Source of the DNA: an uncultured Lachnospiraceae bacterium
GTDB lineage: Bacteria > Bacillota > Clostridia > Lachnospirales > Lachnospiraceae
DNA: 59,454 bases
Assembly (NCBI GenBank): GCA_944381535.1
Contig: CALWLN010000048.1
Location: 1-59,454 of the forward strand
Reading direction: 5' to 3'
The stretch's first letter is position 1. Each line of letters starts with the position of its first letter. Below are positions 1 to 9,525 of this stretch, piece by piece. The position numbers and the translations under genes are program-made. The notes beneath the pieces were generated by a model. That model saw nothing but the letters and a program-made list of their open reading frames with translations, had not been told where the DNA came from and made no database searches.

Positions 1-14
1 CTCCCGTCCTCTCA

Positions 15-47
15 CAGCACCGTACGTACGGTTCTCGTATACGGCGC
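15..47 (-). ncRNA. Group II intron domain V hairpin
   Basis: Directly after the maturase stop, the minus strand reads GCGCCGTATACGAG and then the complementary arm TACGGTGCTG, giving the roughly 34-nt catalytic hairpin of domain V. The catalytic triad position appears to read CGC rather than AGC, as reported for group IIC introns. Domain VI with the branch-point adenosine would follow to the left of base 1 and is not visible. Confidence 0.8.
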
Positions 48-49
48 TT

Positions 50-1441
50 TCAATAGTTGACGTGCAGAGACTGATAGGCTGCGGCTAAATCATAGAAGCC
101 CCAGTTTATCAGTCTTTCTTTACTTAATGCCCAGTTGACCGCCTTATTTCCGGCATTGAACCAGTATCCTTTGCGGTCGTAGGCTATCGTTGCCGCATAA
201 TGACTGTCCACTCCCAGTCCTATGAGTTTTCTCATTCTGGTTCTGGGCTGTTTCCACTGTTTCCAGATACACATCCGTATCCGGCGGTACAGCCATCCAT
301 TCAGGCTTTCGATGTTGTTCTTCATGTCCGCTATCCCGTAGTAGTTCAGCCATCCTCTCATGTAGACTTTTATCTTCTCCATGGTTCCGATAATGCTCCC
401 GCACCTGCTCCGGGAAGTGAGCTGGCGCAGTTTGTCCTTGGCTTTCTTCCATGACTTCCCATGGACACGGACGTAGATTCCTTTTCCGTTCTTCCCAAAA
501 CAAAAGCCAAGGAACTTAAAATTTCGGATTGCGAACACGCTGACTGTCCGGCTCTTTTCCCGATTCACTTTCAGCTTTAGTGTCCCTTCCAGATATTTCA
601 TACTGCTTTCCAGCAGGCGTTCCGCCGCCCGCTCACTCTTCGCCAACAATACGATGTCATCTGCATAGCGGATACACGGCACACCCCGTCTCTGAAATTC
701 CCAGTCGAACTCGTTCAGGTACACGTTTGCCAAAAGGGGAGAGAGATTTCCTCCCTGCGGGGAGCCTTCCTTTGTCTCTGTTACAACTCCGTTTTCCATC
801 ACTCCGCTTTTCAGGTATCGCTTTACCATCTGTATCACCCTCTCATCTTTTATCTGTTTTCTCAACAGGTTCAGCAGGATTGTATGGTTCAGCGTATCAA
901 AGTACTTTGACAGGTCAAGGACGACCGCCCTTGTATAACCCCGTTCAATGTACTCTCTTATCCTGAGTATGGCGTCTTTTGCCCCACGTCCCGGACGATA
1001 GCCAAAGCTATCCTCCGAAAACAGCGGTTCGTAGATTGGCATGAGCTGCTGGAGCATTGCCTGTTGGATGATGCGGTCAATGACCGTTGGTATGCCAAGC
1101 TTGCGCACCCCTCCATCCGGCTTCGGGATCTCCACCCGTCTGACAGGAGACGGGGTATACTTCCCCTTTCGGATTCTCTCTGTCAGTTCGTAGTTATGCT
1201 CCTTTAGCCATGGCAGGGCCGCTTCGATGGTCATTCCATCAACTCCCGGCGCTCCCTTGTTTGCCTTTACTCTCTTGTAAGCTCTGTTCAGGTTATCTTT
1301 TTCCAAAATCTTACCCAACCTGTCCGGCTCTGCACTGTCCCTTCCCTTCCCTATCCGGTTGAATGCGCGGTGCCCTCTCACATCCCCTTTGCGTTCCGCG
1401 CTATCTCTTTGTGAGCAGCTTTCTTTGTTTTCTGTACCCAT
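50..1441 (-). CDS. ltrA: Group II intron reverse transcriptase/maturase
   Basis: 463 residues. It binds its own intron RNA, assists splicing and copies the intron by target-primed reverse transcription. The RT fingers/palm carries the catalytic YADD box at residues 259-262 (context RYADDIVLL), preceded by the QGGNLSPLLANVYLNE block near residues 232-247 and followed by a maturase X domain (KFLGF, then GWLNYYGI). The C-terminal segment with RRIRMCIWKQWK, a group II maturase-specific signature, resembles the E. rectale group IIC maturase. There is no HNH endonuclease, consistent with a class C element that targets terminators. The ATG at 1441 has an AAAGGAGG ribosome binding site just upstream, inside the intron. 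The frame is intact, so the element may still be mobile. Confidence 0.95.
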   Translation of the reverse strand: MGTENKESCSQRDSAERKGDVRGHRAFNRIGKGRDSAEPDRLGKILEKDNLNRAYKRVKANKGAPGVDGMTIEAALPWLKEHNYELTERIRKGKYTPSPVRRVEIPKPDGGVRKLGIPTVIDRIIQQAMLQQLMPIYEPLFSEDSFGYRPGRGAKDAILRIREYIERGYTRAVVLDLSKYFDTLNHTILLNLLRKQIKDERVIQMVKRYLKSGVMENGVVTETKEGSPQGGNLSPLLANVYLNEFDWEFQRRGVPCIRYADDIVLLAKSERAAERLLESSMKYLEGTLKLKVNREKSRTVSVFAIRNFKFLGFCFGKNGKGIYVRVHGKSWKKAKDKLRQLTSRSRCGSIIGTMEKIKVYMRGWLNYYGIADMKNNIESLNGWLYRRIRMCIWKQWKQPRTRMRKLIGLGVDSHYAATIAYDRKGYWFNAGNKAVNWALSKERLINWGFYDLAAAYQSLHVNY

Positions 1442-1950
1442 TTGCTCATTCCTCCTTTCCCTGTCGTACTAAGGACTCCTATTGATTCAGCCCTTCACCG
1501 GAAAAAACTTCCGGCTACTATGGCCTCTGCTGACTTCTGTACGTTCAGCGTTATCTTCCGATAACGGTTACTCTTTTCAGAGCGTTCCGTACAGACCTCC
1601 CTGGGGTGCAAAGCGTCCAGTGGACGCTTGTTCTGCACCGACCGAAGCGGAGCGGAGACCCGCACGTTTCTTTCCCTCCATCCATCTGCCGCATTTACTG
1701 CACATGATTCCATGTAGCTATCGGGCTTCATCTTGTGTGGCAGACTTACCCTCATGCACAGCCTTCTATACGGTTTCTGTCCGTCAGACCAGAGGTTTGC
1801 CCGTGGGTTAGTAGGTTCCCCACATCCAGCTTCCTTCAGATTCCACCTCACGGCGGACACCCTTGCCTTCGGCTATATCCTTCCCACTACCGGGCGGATT
1901 TGGGACTTTCACCCTTAAGAAACGTGCGCCGCCAGGCGCACCACAACAAA

Positions 1951-1994
1951 ATGGCCGCTCTGCCGGTACATCTTCGTGTACCGGCAGAGCGGCC
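1951..1994 (-). terminator. Intrinsic terminator of the YesN/YesM operon and intron target
   Basis: Perfect 18-bp stem (GGCCGCTCTGCCGGTACA with its complement) closed by a short TCTTCG-type loop, 30 bases after the kinase stop codon. The tail on the minus strand is ATTTTGTTGTG, and the group IIC intron begins right after it at 1941. Confidence 0.9.
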
Positions 1995-2023
1995 CTGACA
2001 ACCTTTCCATCAGACGGCCTTCG

Positions 2024-3778
2024 TCACCGGATCCTGGGGAACCGTATCGTCACCACCGTACCCACATTCTCCCGGCTGTCTACCGTAAGCCCGTATTCCT
2101 CGCCGAAATACAGGCGTAAACGCTGATTTACATTTGTTACGCCGATATGACGGCTCTCCTGGATCATATCCCCCTGCATGCTTTTCCGAAGTCCTTCCAG
2201 TTCCGTCCTGGTCATCCCCGGACCATTATCGGACACCATGAGTTCTACCTGTTCTCCCTCTTCGGACAATGCTCCGCTGATGGTGATAAGCCCCTTTCCG
2301 CTTATCCGTTTCACTCCGTGATAGATGGCGTTCTCCACCAGGGGCTGCAGTACGATCCGTATGATCTTGCAGTCCATGATCTCGGAAGGGATTTTCCACA
2401 CTACCCGGAACTTATCCTCATAGCGCCTTCTCTGGATATCCAGATAATACTCGCAATGCTCCACCTCTGCCCGGACAGGCACAATGACATCCGTATTTTC
2501 CATACTCATTCGAAGCATCTTAGACAACGAGCCCACCATCTCGGAAATCTCATTGTGCCTGCCCAACTGTTCCAACGCCATCCAGTTTATCGTCTCAAGG
2601 GTGTTATTCAGAAAATGCGGATTGATCTGGGACTGAAGCGCCACCGCCTGCGCCTTCTTCAGAAGCCGCACCCGCAAGACCAGTTCCTTCTCCACATTCT
2701 TCCGTACATCCCTGGTCCTCTCAATGGAATTCAAGATATATTCCAACTCATCCTTTCCAGTGAAGGGCGCTTTCTCATCTGCCGGCGCTCCGTCGTACTC
2801 CTGGAAGGCGGACACGATCTGACCGATCGGATGATACAGCCGCACGGAGATCACTATGGAGAGCCCGAAAGTCATCATCAGCATAAGTAAAAGCATGCTT
2901 ATTATCACATTCCGCATGACGCCAAGCCGGGAATGATATTCCCCCAATACCGTCCCGGTGATCACCCTGAGCCCGAAAATGTCCTCCGTTTCGGAGGACA
3001 TGGCAATGTCTCTGTCATCCCATACCCCGTTGCGGACAAGCCTGTCGTATCCGGGAATGGCATCCACGCTCTGCTCCACCAGATCCAGATCCGAAGAAAA
3101 CAAAATCTCCTCTCCGTCCGTCAGATAGATTCGTACATCCTCCGGCACAGACAGTTCCTCCAGCAGCTCTTCCGAGTTGAGATTCATCATGATCGCGCCC
3201 CGGAGCTGATTCCCGTATCCTATCATCTGAAACAGGGTCAGATACTTTCTGGAGTATCCCCCCTCATCCCCTTCACGGGCAATGATAATGTTTCTTTCCT
3301 CCTGCCCAAGGAACGCGTCCATCATCTCTTTTCCATAAAACGTCTCATAATCCGCCACTCCCGCCAGACCCACAACCCGACTGCCGCGCAGGGAATAGAT
3401 ATAGACGCTTTCCACGTAGTCCTTAACAAGTACAGGCATTCTCAACGTTCTCACAATATTGTTGACGCTGTAATTGTACTGCATTCCATACTCGTCATAC
3501 AGGAACAGATCCACATCCGTACTCAGTTCCATATACGTCAGTTCCGTCCGGGCTTCTTTCAGAACGCTCTCCAGATCCGCGCAGATGCCGGAGGTCGTTT
3601 CCTCACTGACGGTCCGTATCTCCCTTCTAAGGGAGCTGTCATAAACATAGTAGCTCACAAAGGCGGCTCCCGCAAGGGGAACCACCAGCAGCAGAAGCAG
3701 CAGACGGACATTTTTCATAAGCAGGCTGTTAAACTTATAATCTCTGAAATATCTGATGAAATCCCGGCTAATCTTCAT
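2024..3778 (-). CDS. YesM-type sensor histidine kinase
   Basis: Membrane sensor kinase, about 584 residues, partner of the YesN-type regulator immediately upstream. There is an N-terminal membrane segment (about residues 20-45), an extracytoplasmic sensor region to about residue 287 and a second membrane segment (about 288-312). A HAMP-like linker, a His_kinase (PF06580) domain with phospho-acceptor His388 in INPHFLNNTLE, and a HATPase with the N-box LVENAIYHG and the G-box DNGPGM follow. I chose the ATG at 3778 rather than a GTG nine bases earlier because AGGCGGTGAG lies ahead of it; it overlaps the regulator's end by 11 bases, suggesting coupled translation. Pairs of this family usually sense extracellular sugars or peptides and control nearby transport or hydrolase genes. 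The adjacent uronate genes are a plausible but unproven target. Confidence 0.92.
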   Translation of the reverse strand: MKISRDFIRYFRDYKFNSLLMKNVRLLLLLLVVPLAGAAFVSYYVYDSSLRREIRTVSEETTSGICADLESVLKEARTELTYMELSTDVDLFLYDEYGMQYNYSVNNIVRTLRMPVLVKDYVESVYIYSLRGSRVVGLAGVADYETFYGKEMMDAFLGQEERNIIIAREGDEGGYSRKYLTLFQMIGYGNQLRGAIMMNLNSEELLEELSVPEDVRIYLTDGEEILFSSDLDLVEQSVDAIPGYDRLVRNGVWDDRDIAMSSETEDIFGLRVITGTVLGEYHSRLGVMRNVIISMLLLMLMMTFGLSIVISVRLYHPIGQIVSAFQEYDGAPADEKAPFTGKDELEYILNSIERTRDVRKNVEKELVLRVRLLKKAQAVALQSQINPHFLNNTLETINWMALEQLGRHNEISEMVGSLSKMLRMSMENTDVIVPVRAEVEHCEYYLDIQRRRYEDKFRVVWKIPSEIMDCKIIRIVLQPLVENAIYHGVKRISGKGLITISGALSEEGEQVELMVSDNGPGMTRTELEGLRKSMQGDMIQESRHIGVTNVNQRLRLYFGEEYGLTVDSRENVGTVVTIRFPRIR

Positions 3779-5384
3779 GAAACTCACCGCCTATGTGAAG
3801 AACCTTTCCCCGGTACTCACTGGGGTTCATCCCCGTATGAGCCCGAAACAGTCTGGAGAAATACCGCGGCGTTTTGTATCCCAGTTTTTCACTGACCTGA
3901 TAGGTTTTATACTGTGGATCCTTTAAAAGTTCAATCGCAGCCTCCATTTTCACTCTCGTCACGTACTGAAGGAAATTTTCTCCTGTCTGTTTCCGGAACA
4001 TCCTGCTTAAATAAGAAGACGAGATATACAGATGACTGGCCGTTTCTTCCTGAGAAATATCCCTGTAAATGTTATCCCGGATATAGGCCTTTGCCTTAGA
4101 GATAAGGCTGTCCGCACTGAAGTATTCCTGCTTTTCATTGGCGTTCTTGATCCAGTCAAAGATACGGTCCATATACTCCCGCAGTTCTTTCTGACTGGTG
4201 ATGGAGAGCACCGCGCGATAGTCGAAGCAGGAATCCATCGCATCCGCCAGCTTCCTGTTCGTCTCCCCCAACACCATATGCATGGTGGACAGGATGTCGA
4301 TCACCATATTATTTCTCTGGGCCATGGGCAGAACCTTCAATTCTCCCAGAATATTGTGAAACAGCTTCTGCGCCGTCACAATATTCCCCACCATAACATT
4401 GGACATTACCTGACTCTTCTGTTCCTTCAGACGCTGAACCAGCGTTTCTCTGTTTTCTTCCTTTCCCCAGAAGATGTTCCCCCCGTCCGGCTTTTTGATC
4501 TGGAAGATACTCTCGCAGGTCTGCCGGATGAAATATTCCGCCTGAAAATGAAAGCTGGCCGTAAGCTCCGAAAGCAGTTGTTCCACGGAGACCTCTTCCG
4601 AAGCCGGATCCTTCCTGCCCTCCTCAAGAATCCCCTGCTCCTTTTGAATGGCTCCAACATAAATACCCATGACTTCAATCAGATTATCCGCCTTGTACAC
4701 AATATGGAAGCTATATTCATTCTGGTAAATCCGTAAAAAATTAGCCAGATTGATCTCAAACTGGTCATAACTGTATTCCCAGACCTCCTCCATGAAACGT
4801 CCGTAATCCTGAATATAAATATCCGCCAGCAGGCATCTGCAATGCTCCGGAGCCACGTCAGGATACAGAATCCCCATACAGTTGCGGATATACTCGTCAT
4901 TATCCGCCACACCCATGATCAGATCCGAGAAGAAACGCTCCTCCAGCAACGGAAGGGCCTCCGCCATCCGCTCCTTCTCACTTCTGGCCTTTCGGTGCTC
5001 TTCATAAAGCTTATCCAGCTGCTCCCTAATCCTTCCGAAGGTATCTTCAATATTCATCACGTCCGTGGGTTTCAGAAGGTAATCCTCCACCCCGTATTTT
5101 ACGGCCTGCCTGGCCAGTTCAAACTCCTGATAGCCGCTGATCAGCACCACCTTGCAGGGCAGCCTGTGTTCGGACACGTAACGCGCGACTTCCATACCCG
5201 AAACGCGATTCATCTTAATGTCCGTAAGAATCACATCCGGGATTGCAAATTCCAGATACTCAATGACCTCCTGCCCATCTGAAAAAACATCTATTACTTG
5301 AAAGCCAAGACTCTCCCAGTCCACAATGTTCCGCAAGCCCTGGCGGATACGTCTCTCGTCGTCCGCAATAACAAGCTTATACAT
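3768..5384 (-). CDS. YesN-type response regulator with AraC DNA-binding domain
   Basis: 538 residues. An N-terminal receiver has the acidic pair DD at residues 8-9, phospho-acceptor Asp55 in LTDIKM and Lys near 106 in LLKPTD. A long middle region of about 300 residues without a recognised motif, typical of large YesN proteins, precedes the C-terminal AraC pair of helix-turn-helices (about residues 435-530; SSSYLSRMFRKQTGENF and later LGYKTPRYFSRLFRAHTG). It is predicted to be phosphorylated by the kinase encoded downstream, whose start lies inside this gene's end. It is transcribed from the gap at 5385-5522, divergent from nothing and downstream of the lyase gene on the same strand, so read-through from 5523-9362 is possible. 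Confidence 0.92.
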   Translation of the reverse strand: MYKLVIADDERRIRQGLRNIVDWESLGFQVIDVFSDGQEVIEYLEFAIPDVILTDIKMNRVSGMEVARYVSEHRLPCKVVLISGYQEFELARQAVKYGVEDYLLKPTDVMNIEDTFGRIREQLDKLYEEHRKARSEKERMAEALPLLEERFFSDLIMGVADNDEYIRNCMGILYPDVAPEHCRCLLADIYIQDYGRFMEEVWEYSYDQFEINLANFLRIYQNEYSFHIVYKADNLIEVMGIYVGAIQKEQGILEEGRKDPASEEVSVEQLLSELTASFHFQAEYFIRQTCESIFQIKKPDGGNIFWGKEENRETLVQRLKEQKSQVMSNVMVGNIVTAQKLFHNILGELKVLPMAQRNNMVIDILSTMHMVLGETNRKLADAMDSCFDYRAVLSITSQKELREYMDRIFDWIKNANEKQEYFSADSLISKAKAYIRDNIYRDISQEETASHLYISSSYLSRMFRKQTGENFLQYVTRVKMEAAIELLKDPQYKTYQVSEKLGYKTPRYFSRLFRAHTGMNPSEYRGKVLHIGGEFHED

Positions 5385-5426
5385 TTTACATCCAACCTCA
5401 TATTACTGTGACACAACAAAAGTATT

Positions 5427-5465
5427 GACTCCTGCCTGGCAGGATTCTCCGCTTGGGCAGGAGTC
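5427..5465 (-). terminator. Hairpin after the heparinase-like gene
   Basis: Stem GACTCCTGCC / GGCAGGAGTC around an 18-19 base loop, with the minus-strand tail AATACTTTTGTTGTG. It lies between the lyase stop (5523) and the regulator start (5384). It could end the GH39-lyase transcript or act as an attenuator ahead of the two-component genes. Confidence 0.6.
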
Positions 5466-5522
5466 ATTTCCCATCTGTAAAATTCTACTATACCCACATT
5501 CCTCTGTCAAGAAAAGGGACGC

Positions 5523-7805
5523 CTACCAGCTAATCGCGGTCTCCACCTGCTGTTCCCTGGCGGCAGAGGTCAATATCCGCAGGATATACACCGGCGTACA
5601 GTCAAAATCCACCATTCCCTCCTCCTTCTCGAAGCGGAACGCCGTCCGGGAATCAACCGTCAGTGTCATTCTTCCGGATAGAGCCGTCTTCCCATCCTCC
5701 GAAAGACTCCAGGGTGCGTAGGACAAAAAAGTTACCATCAGCGGATGCTCCTTCGGAAACGTCCAGGAATCCTTAAGCCGCAGTATGTTACCGGAAATTT
5801 CCCCGCTCCGGACTCCCTGTATCCCGTCTCCGAACAGCATGCCCGTCTCAACGGCAAAGCGGTATCCGCTGTCTGTCATCTCGTGGAGCAGAACCTTTGC
5901 CTCCGGCATAGCCATGTCCTCGACCGTAAGGGACTCGGTGATCGGATTGCCCGCCGCCATAGCGGCTTTCCTGCCCGCTTCGCTCTCCGCCTGCATACGG
6001 AGATCCGCCGGGCAGGCCACATTGTGATATTCCTGCTTATCCATCACCACATGAACCGAATTGGCGTAATTGGTGATGCCAAGATCCGGAAGCAGCCTCT
6101 CCCCCTCCGCCTCCAGCACCACCATGCCCCGGTCCTCATGAAAATGCCCCGTGTAGGGATTGCGCTCCGCTGCTATCAGGAGCTTGATGCCGCCGTCCCG
6201 GTACGTCAGAAGCCCGGACTGCGGCAGAGAGATCTCCTCTCTGGGGGAACGGCTGTAGGGACGCAGCCGGATCTGTCCCTTGTAATACAGGTAAAACAGC
6301 CGGTCGAAGGCATTCCCCTCCTGCTCCGGCTCCTCTCCTTCGAAACGGGCCGTCAGATAATTGTTCCCTTCCGGAAATCCGCCGGCCAGGGTCAGGAATA
6401 CCATAAGCAGGGTGGACACCTCCCTGTCGCCTCCGCTGTCGCAGTTTATCGGAATCCGTTTCCCTGTGGGACTGTTCACCGACATGATAGCCTCCTGATA
6501 GCGGCCGGACCGACAGAACACCTCCGGCACAACCTCTTTCCAGCTTTTTTTGCTATATCTGGCATAGGTGTGCCACAGTAAGATAGAGGCGGTAAACGTA
6601 TATTCGTAATAATTCCCGCCCTCCGGGCAATGGCCTTCCCCGGTAAGATACCTGTTCACCAGTTCGGTATGAGTCCGGTAAACGTCCTCGATCACCTGCT
6701 CAAAGCCGCCTTTTTCCTTCTGTAGATATAGAGCGCCCAGCATCTCCCCCCGGCGTCCGACAATTCCCTGATTCATAAAGTTCCGGTAACCGGGCTCGCT
6801 GTTCTTCCCGTGGATCACCTTCCAGGCCTCTTCTATTTTATCCGCAATCCGCTTTTCCGCCCCGGAGCTGTAAACGCCGCCCAAAAATCCCATGGCAAGG
6901 ACCACCTCTGTCAGCAGATGGTCCTCCCGGAAGCAGACGTGATGGAAGCTGGAGCCCTCCAGATCGCAGATGGGGCCTTCGCACCATTTCATGGCTATCA
7001 GCGCCAGGATCAGCCGGGCCGCCTGACTGCTGTAACGGGGTTCCTCCAGGAGCCAGCCCGCAATGGCCAGATTCTGGATTGGGCCTTCCACCACGGCCCT
7101 TCCTCTGTCTTTGATCCTTACAAAACGGTAGTCCCCAATGGGGGCATATTCCCGCATAATGGCACGGCAGTCGATGGCCATGCCTTCTTCCGCCCTGGTC
7201 CGAAAAAATGCTTTCAGCTTCTCATCTCCGGCCACCTGCTCCTTCAGCAGCTCCCCCTCTTCCTGACCAAGCACCAGATTCTTCTCCAGATTCCCCACAC
7301 GGTCATGGCAGATCTCCTGTTCCCAGGCGTCCTGCCATACCGGCACCTCCGCTTCGGCCTGCGCCTCCAGCTTCGAGCACAGCAACCCCAGCCAGCGCAC
7401 CAGCACCACATTTACGGGGTTGGGGGATTCCATCTTAAAATATAAGTCTGTCAGAACAGCACCCTGCCCATGGGCGGAAAATTTCCCTTTTAACTCCACA
7501 GGGTTCACATCTCCCCGGGCAGACGGGACCAGAAGCTCCTCCTGCCCGTTCACCACACCGGTAACCGTCATCACTGCCTCCGCCGGAAGCGTCAGAAACC
7601 CCTCAAAATGATCGTACGCCCCAAGTTCCACCTCCCCCTTCCAGTGAATGGTAAAACCGTGGCCGCCGTAAAAAGCCAGAGCGTCCCAGATTCGTTCCAT
7701 CCGGCCTTCGTCTATACGGATCTGACCGTCGTCGCAGATATTCCGGTCAAAAGCGGCGAAAAAAATCCCCTCGGCAACGTTCATCTTGTAAATCTTATTG
7801 CTCAT
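5523..7805 (-). CDS. Heparinase II/III-like polysaccharide lyase, cytoplasmic
   Basis: 760 residues. The C-terminal half matches the heparinase II/III beta-sandwich pattern: HFHEDRGMVVLEAEGE, then LLPDLGITNYANS and EYHNV (about residues 550-610). The central part is a helical toroid with WCEGP and GGNYYEY segments, as in alginate/heparin lyases of the PL12/15/17/21 clan. Such enzymes cleave uronic acid-containing glycans by beta-elimination and leave 4,5-unsaturated uronyl ends. No signal peptide or lipobox is visible, so it probably acts on imported oligosaccharides. It lies 48 bases downstream of the GH39 gene, likely in the same operon, near a GH88 hydrolase that would remove the unsaturated residue. 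The exact PL family and substrate cannot be decided by eye. Confidence 0.8.
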   Translation of the reverse strand: MSNKIYKMNVAEGIFFAAFDRNICDDGQIRIDEGRMERIWDALAFYGGHGFTIHWKGEVELGAYDHFEGFLTLPAEAVMTVTGVVNGQEELLVPSARGDVNPVELKGKFSAHGQGAVLTDLYFKMESPNPVNVVLVRWLGLLCSKLEAQAEAEVPVWQDAWEQEICHDRVGNLEKNLVLGQEEGELLKEQVAGDEKLKAFFRTRAEEGMAIDCRAIMREYAPIGDYRFVRIKDRGRAVVEGPIQNLAIAGWLLEEPRYSSQAARLILALIAMKWCEGPICDLEGSSFHHVCFREDHLLTEVVLAMGFLGGVYSSGAEKRIADKIEEAWKVIHGKNSEPGYRNFMNQGIVGRRGEMLGALYLQKEKGGFEQVIEDVYRTHTELVNRYLTGEGHCPEGGNYYEYTFTASILLWHTYARYSKKSWKEVVPEVFCRSGRYQEAIMSVNSPTGKRIPINCDSGGDREVSTLLMVFLTLAGGFPEGNNYLTARFEGEEPEQEGNAFDRLFYLYYKGQIRLRPYSRSPREEISLPQSGLLTYRDGGIKLLIAAERNPYTGHFHEDRGMVVLEAEGERLLPDLGITNYANSVHVVMDKQEYHNVACPADLRMQAESEAGRKAAMAAGNPITESLTVEDMAMPEAKVLLHEMTDSGYRFAVETGMLFGDGIQGVRSGEISGNILRLKDSWTFPKEHPLMVTFLSYAPWSLSEDGKTALSGRMTLTVDSRTAFRFEKEEGMVDFDCTPVYILRILTSAAREQQVETAISW

Positions 7806-7853
7806 CTCTCATCTCACTCCTGTCTTCTTTTTTCGGGAATAGCAGCCGACATA

Positions 7854-9362
7854 TTACGCATGCTCCCCCGAACCTTCCGCAGGCTGCAGACGTACCAGTT
7901 CCAGCAGATACACGTCGTTCTCCCGCATTTTGACTTCTGTCTCGAAATGCCCGTCAATGCGGAGGATCTCTGTCCTCACAGCCGCTCCGCCGTTGCGCTC
8001 TTTCAGTTCCTTTACCGCCTCCCGGCTCAGCCAGGAAGGACGGTCCATGGCGAGATAATCCCCGTAGACGTCATTGCTTCCATAGCCCGTCCGGTAAAGC
8101 TTCACCGCATAATACCCCGGCTCGATCCCACAAAGGGAGATCCGCGCCTCTTCCGCTTCCGGAGCCGGAAGATCCCGGATATAAAAACGCTGATTCACCT
8201 CATCCTGTTTCTGGTGGGTGTAATTCCAGAACAGGACCTGTATATCCTGCCCGTCGCAACAGATATAGCTATCGCTGTCTTCATTGCAAAGCTCCGTCTC
8301 CCCAAGTCTTCCCAGATACTCATAAGCGTAAAAGGCCGGTTTTCGAATCCCCTGCTCGTTCAGCAGGCCAAACCCTCCGTGGAAAGGCGCAGGCGAGGGC
8401 CCCGCCTCCTCAAACACGTCCGTGAAGGTCCAGTAAGACATGGCCTGGACATATCCTTCCACCCGCTTCAGATTATAGAGAATGTAGGGTGCCTGAATGT
8501 AGGAGTCATGGATATTGTCTCTGGGAGAATAGGATGAACTCCACTCCGTGTAGTAAATGGGAAGCTCCGGTCGGGAGGAAGCCCGCACTATCGCATGAAC
8601 GGCTTTGACACGTCTGATGATATAATCCGGGTCCTCCTCCATCTTGTGGAGCTTCTCTCCAAATTCATCAAATCCACTCTGACAGCCATAATCATGACTG
8701 GTCACAAAATCCAACGGTATCCCCTTCCCGCAGCAATGGTCGATCAATTCCCGGATCCACACGCTTCCCGCAGTGGCAGGACCGCCCACCCGGTACCCTT
8801 CGTTTACTTCCTTAACCGCCTTCACGGAATACTCATACAGACGAAAATAATCCTCCTGTGTACCCGTAAAAAATCCGGGATGGTTCGGCTCGTTCCACAC
8901 CTCAAACAGCCAGTTTTTAATCTCCTCCTCCCCGTATCGTTCCGTGAGATGAACGGTAAAATTTTTTACCAGACCATACCACTTCTCATAGCTTGCCGGC
9001 GGCGTCACATTTCCCTGCCACCAGCAGAGAGGCTTTTCCCCCGACGCCATGGCTTTCGGCATAAAGCTTAATTCCACAAGGGGACGGATTCCCGCTGCCA
9101 GCAGCCTGTCGTAGACCTCATCCACATACTGCCAGTTGAAAACAGGATTTCCACTCCTGTCCTCGCGATATACGTCCATGTCGTCCAGAAAGATCCCGTG
9201 GAACCGTATATAGCGGAACCCGCACGCCTTCCGCACTTCCCAAAGCTGCTCCATAAAGGAGGTATGCAGCACCTCTCTTGCCCGGCCGGCCCCCACACAG
9301 AACAGCGGCATCTCATCTCTTTTCCCTTTTACTTTCTTTCTGTCTCCGGTAATGATTCTCAT
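7854..9362 (-). CDS. GH39-family glycoside hydrolase (beta-xylosidase/iduronidase type)
   Basis: 502 residues with a clan GH-A TIM barrel of GH39 type. The acid/base Glu158 lies in VWNEPNHPGFF and the nucleophile Glu273 in YYTEWSSSYS; between them sits SHDYGC. After the barrel, a beta-sandwich covers about residues 380-490. GH39 contains beta-xylosidases and alpha-L-iduronidases, and the uronate setting makes a uronic-acid- or xylose-releasing activity plausible, though this is inference. There is no signal peptide. The ATG at 9362 follows GGAGGG at about 10 bases. It is the first gene of a GH39-lyase unit with its own promoter at 9425-9430. Confidence 0.87.
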   Translation of the reverse strand: MRIITGDRKKVKGKRDEMPLFCVGAGRAREVLHTSFMEQLWEVRKACGFRYIRFHGIFLDDMDVYREDRSGNPVFNWQYVDEVYDRLLAAGIRPLVELSFMPKAMASGEKPLCWWQGNVTPPASYEKWYGLVKNFTVHLTERYGEEEIKNWLFEVWNEPNHPGFFTGTQEDYFRLYEYSVKAVKEVNEGYRVGGPATAGSVWIRELIDHCCGKGIPLDFVTSHDYGCQSGFDEFGEKLHKMEEDPDYIIRRVKAVHAIVRASSRPELPIYYTEWSSSYSPRDNIHDSYIQAPYILYNLKRVEGYVQAMSYWTFTDVFEEAGPSPAPFHGGFGLLNEQGIRKPAFYAYEYLGRLGETELCNEDSDSYICCDGQDIQVLFWNYTHQKQDEVNQRFYIRDLPAPEAEEARISLCGIEPGYYAVKLYRTGYGSNDVYGDYLAMDRPSWLSREAVKELKERNGGAAVRTEILRIDGHFETEVKMRENDVYLLELVRLQPAEGSGEHA

Positions 9363-9424
9363 TCTTCTACTACCCTCCGGTCATATCATAACATAGAACC
9401 TTCCGGTTCCGGCAACCTTCTATC

Positions 9425-9489
9425 AGTATACCAAAACCTGACAGCAATAAAATGATACAAATCGGGAAAATAGTACCAAAAATTTGACC
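9425..9489 (-). promoter_or_regulatory. GH39-lyase promoter with upstream uronate-regulon motif (site A)
   Basis: A TATACT -10 box (9425-9430, minus strand) has no good -35. A motif beginning GGTCAAATTTTTGG runs from 9489 down to about 9454, starting 59 bases from the -10. Similar motifs lie at almost the same distance ahead of the GH88 gene (10824-10859) and kduD (about 13647-13671), which fits an AraC-type activator site. Confidence 0.5.
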
Positions 9490-9525
9490 TCACCCCGCCA
9501 TACGCCTGTCCCCTCAGGTTTCCGC

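Larger units (their letters stand above)
1..1941 (-). mobile_element. Group IIC (bacterial class C) intron, 3' end off the window
   Basis: Self-splicing retroelement read on the minus strand. The 5' boundary is placed at 1941, where the minus strand reads GTGCGCC and, after a short hairpin, the conserved GGGTGAAAGTCCC segment typical of group II domain I. About 500 bases of ribozyme (domains I to III/IV) precede the maturase, and a domain V hairpin follows its stop; domain VI and the 3' splice site lie beyond base 1. The insertion is directly behind an intrinsic terminator (1951-1994) in a T-rich tail, which is the known target preference of group IIC introns. The maturase lacks an HNH endonuclease, also as in class C. 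Boundary and class are inferred from motifs and context; no structure was folded. Confidence 0.88.

Noticed and set aside
1495-1860. Open frames upstream of the intron maturase on both strands
   Set aside because: The region is the ribozyme part of the group II intron (domains I to IV) and is expected to be structured RNA, not coding.
2147-8537. Several open frames of 130-320 codons on the plus strand in the two-component and lyase region
   Set aside because: Mirror frames of GC-rich genes on the minus strand; the minus-strand proteins carry full catalytic motifs and ribosome binding sites.
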